Origin: Cryptomeria japonica
Lineage: Eukaryota; Streptophyta; Pinopsida; Cupressales; Cupressaceae
Assembly: GCF_030272615.1 (NCBI RefSeq)
Contig: NC_081411.1
Coordinates: 835,562,136-835,626,135 of the forward strand
DNA: 64,000 nt
Direction of reading: 5' to 3'
Shown: positions 61,044-64,000 of the stretch, one piece after another
How positions within the stretch are numbered: the stretch's first letter is position 1
How the letters are laid out: each line of letters begins with the position of its first letter
Translations under genes and position numbers: made by a program
The notes under the pieces: model-generated
Databases searched by the model: none
Told to the model about the DNA's origin: nothing
The model's input: only the letters and a program-made list of their open reading frames with translations

Positions 61044-62425
61044 GTTATGTTCCATGTGATTTAAGTTTTGTTAAAATTTAACAAAAGCAAAGAATTTGGT
61101 ATAAGCTCCACTCACATTTTAGCATAGGAAAGGGGAAATTGAAAATTTTCTATAGGATCTTTATTTTTTCACACTTCAATTGGAGTGGGAATTCAATAAA
61201 TATACAACCTCGAAGGTTCTTACTTCTAGAGAGGAGATGCATTCTTGGATGGAGAGATCTTTAGAAATTCATTATGAAACTATTTGCTTTGAAATTATTT
61301 ATGTTTTGCAACATCATAGAATTTTTGTTTGGGGAAGAGAGTGAGATAAGTATTTTTCTTTCTTTTGACGAAGCTCCATTTTGTATATAAATTCCTAGCA
61401 TGGCACTACTTATTGAGGCCTATTATTTTTCATTCCTAAGTTGCACTTAAAGGAAAGTGATTGTACACATCCTTTTTTTAATTTACTTTTGAGTAAATAT
61501 TTTCAATTCTTAATTTGCTAGTATGCATGTTTGCTTCCTTGATTGAAAGCAATTAGGTGCCATCTTTGCCTCATCATTCATAATTAAAGACAATTACATG
61601 CCACCTCTACCCACTACTACTTTTACTAGTTGAAATAGTTGTTTTCTTCTATAAAGTTAGTGCACCTACACTTACACACTTCTTACTATGACCACTCCTA
61701 AGGCTGTAAATAAATGTATCTTCTTTCAAATATTAAAGAAATGAGAAGATAGTGAGAATGCCAATTTCTATTTACTTGTGTTGTCAATTTTTTTTTCCAA
61801 AAAGATAATTTTAATAATAATTAGTTTGTTTGTCAAAGGTCTTGGGTAGAGGTTTATGATTAACTCTAAAATCCAACAACTTAAAACCTTTGAGGGTTAA
61901 TTCTAAAATCCAACAAGATTACGCATACTTGATAAATGACAATCTAATACTATATTGACAATAAAGAAGACTAGATCAACTATTAATGATACTAATTACA
62001 AAAGTATTTCAAAATCTCCCTTCAAAGTTAAAATTGCAAGGTTACCCCCACACTCAATATATGAAGCTTTGACAGTGAGAGCAAAACAAAGCTTTAAAAG
62101 ATACCTTGTTTATCAATTCTATTACTCGGTTGTGCTTTGTTTAAAACACAATTTTTAAAGGATACCACGTTTATCAATTCTATAACTTGGTTATGCTTTG
62201 TTCAATGTTTTGTTAGGGATAAAAAAATTATGTGGTGGCTCCTAATTTGTTTGAGTTTGTTATCACAAGTTTTAATTTATTTTTAAATTTCTTGGCGAGA
62301 GTTTTGCTCTAGCCATCTTTTGCAGAAGATTTTGAACGTAGATCATAAATTCTTTTAACGGTCAACATTATTAGCCTTTATGGTTTACATTCGATGGCTG
62401 TGAAAATTTATCAGAATGTAATGAA

Positions 62426-62469
62426 ACATAACCAATATGTACTACAAACATAACCAATATGTACTACAA
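62426..62469. repeat. 22-bp tandem duplication
   Basis: 'acataaccaatatgtactac' plus two bases is present twice in succession (62426 and 62448), downstream of the kinase gene. Confidence 0.9.
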
Positions 62470-62661
62470 ATATCTAGCCAAGCGTTTTTTAGTTTTGGAT
62501 TCTCAAATCCCCAACTGTATGTGCAATGCGACACTAGGACAACAAATTATAGTGTTTCACTGTTTTTACTGGCCATGTACAAAATTATTGCAAAATGGTG
62601 CACTCTTCAACCTCTCACTGGCCAGCACTTTTGTTTTTTCTATTGTTTTGAACTAACAAAA

Positions 62662-63908
62662 TTAGAAAACCAAAAAGCCAACTAAAGCAGATATTAATGA
62701 AACAGTAAGATTGTCATCGATGTCGGTACTGATGGGTAAAGACTCTATGATAGTTGCTGCGATGGAGATAAAGAGAGTTAACATGATCATCTGTAGGCTA
62801 ACTTCATAATATCCAAAAGATGCAAAGTAAAACAAATACCTGCACGAAAAGCACAACTACCATGAGATTTTGAGGGATAAAATAATACAAAATAATGAGT
62901 GATTTGAAGTTCTCTGAATAACTTATTTGTCAAATAAATACCCACCCTACAGAAACAGTAAATCCCATGATAAGCATTGCAAAGCTGCCAGCAAATGATT
63001 TGTTCCTATTGTAAGGAAGTTTTATGGTGCCTAGCCTTCTTCCAGCTATATCTGCAACGCCTGTGTGCAAAGAAATTCAATCCTCTGAAAGATAATGACC
63101 ACCTCAGCCTCTAATCTCAACCATATAAGAAGAAGAGCAAAAACTGCAACAGATATAATGTATACCATCTCCAGCACATAAGGTGGCCATTGCTACAGGT
63201 GCAGTGGGAGATGTCCGCCAGAATAGAATAGTAATGAATGTTAGACTGCATGCATAGTACAGCGGTCCTTTTAAAAGCTCCCTGGGAGATGAACCAATTT
63301 AGCTGTTGAGAAAGTAAACTTGCCAACTTAAACCTTAATGTATAGTACAACTACAAACTCAACAAGTTTTATGCTGCTCTATGGAAATCTAATAATAGTG
63401 CCACTAGTTGAGCATAACTACTGTGTTTTATTTTGTTACATGAATCAGCAGCTCACATAGTTCACAATAAAAATATTTTCATGATTTCATGAATCTAACC
63501 TGGCATCACCATATCTGCTCATGGATTTAACCATTGCTTCATTTTTTAATATTCCGAATCCCAATCCAATCATCCGGAATATATTGACTCCAGGAGCTAA
63601 TGCTGCCAAGTACGGTGCCTGAGGACCATTACTGAAAGACAGTAATTTAAGTTTACTTAAACATTCTACAACAAGATGAAACGGTAGTCTCTTCAATGCA
63701 AGAAAAGGTATCACAACTAGAGTAAGAGTAGCTGCCTTTCAGGTTTGACTATAATATATATTAAAATGACTAGCTATATTGGAGAAACAAACACTCTACG
63801 CATGTGATAATGTTAAATTCAATAAGAGAAAATGGCATACCTGAAAAGAGGCCAACAGAGCATGAACACAAGTCCTATGTTTATATGCACAAACTTGCGG
63901 TTCAGTTT
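62662..63908 (-). CDS. VTE5: Phytol kinase, VTE5-like, 3' five exons (N-terminus beyond the window)
   Basis: Membrane-bound kinase of the phytol/farnesol kinase family. In plants VTE5 phosphorylates phytol released from chlorophyll in the chloroplast envelope, feeding tocopherol synthesis. Five exons with good GT/AG junctions read leftwards: 63908-63841 (L-N-R-K-F-V-H-I, C-W-P-L-F), 63631-63500 (V-K-S-M-S-R-Y-G-D-A), 63281-63166 (E-L-L-K-G-P-L-Y-Y, L-F-W-R-T-S-P, C-A-G-D-G), 63060-62946 (A-D-I-A-G-R-R-L-G, P-Y-N-R-N-K-S-F-A-G-S) and 62839-62662 (E-S-L-P-I-S-T-D-I-D-D-N-L-T-V). The C-A-G-D-G-x-A-D and D-D-N-L-T-V motifs are hallmarks of the family. S-M-S-R-Y-G-D and P-I-S-T favour VTE5 over farnesol kinase. 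No stop or frameshift is seen, so the gene looks functional. The transit peptide and first exons lie past the right edge. Confidence 0.85.
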
Positions 63909-64000
63909 CTACAAGGAGAAAGCGCAAGTTAGGAAATTGAAATGTTATTGTCTTAAAAACTAGGATGATTTTCATACAACAATTAAATCAATATGAAAAT

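Larger units (their letters stand above)
60751..62661. other. Spacer between copia A and the phytol kinase gene
   Basis: AT-rich and without recognisable genes. It includes the two small tandem repeats listed separately and, at its right end, probably the 3' UTR of the minus-strand kinase gene. Confidence 0.4.

Overview
This window looks like intergenic plant nuclear DNA from a large, transposon-rich genome. I infer a gymnosperm, most likely a conifer. The inference rests on two intron-bearing plant genes at the edges, long low-complexity tracts, and about 50 kb of decayed, deeply nested elements between them. It is not a species identification. I see no prokaryotic operons, CRISPR arrays, tRNA or rRNA genes.

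Layout. (1) 0.6-2.7 kb: an old LINE 3' end. (2) 3.27-5.86 kb (+): an eight-exon Shaker-type K+ channel gene of the KAT group. It stops right after the cyclic-nucleotide-binding domain and carries a 2-nt frameshift just after the pore. (3) 5.9-10.1 kb: AT-rich spacer with degenerate repeats. (4) 10.2-11.3 kb: copia remnant. (5) 11.3-16.1 kb: Ty3-like gag-protease element on the - strand with a solo LTR inside it. (6) 16.95-24.1 kb: a decayed copy of an unusual DNA transposon, a palindrome-rich minisatellite and AT repeats. (7) 24.80-29.64 kb: a LINE bounded by a 15-bp target duplication, with a third ORF after RNase H. (8) 29.9-31.58 kb: a second LINE 3' end. (9) 32.0-60.75 kb: a copia element that hosts a nest of later insertions. 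(10) 62.66-63.9 kb (-): the 3' exons of a phytol kinase (VTE5-like) gene that runs off the right edge.

The nest can be read layer by layer from target-site duplications. The outer copia element (LTR TGTTAG...CTAACA, 31992-32499) is broken in gag by two solo LTRs with perfect 5-bp duplications. Its integrase reading frame is broken by a 20,509-bp DNA transposon (38674-59182) with matching terminal inverted repeats and an AATT duplication. That transposon carries palindromic CCCGTACGGG motifs near both ends and two convergent genes: a multi-exon accessory gene on + and a DDE-like transposase on -. It also carries a 358-bp tandem array and long GA tracts. Its transposase gene was later hit by a solo LTR (GTAAT duplication) and by a copia element (49.35-56.51 kb) whose 5' LTR lost its first part.

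The most notable system is this large two-gene DNA transposon family. Its transposase does not look like hAT, CACTA, MULE, Harbinger, Mariner or Helitron proteins. A second, inverted partial copy lies at 17-24 kb. Also worth attention are the post-RNase-H ORF inside a TSD-bounded LINE and the short K+ channel. All element genes here are broken and none is presented as functional.
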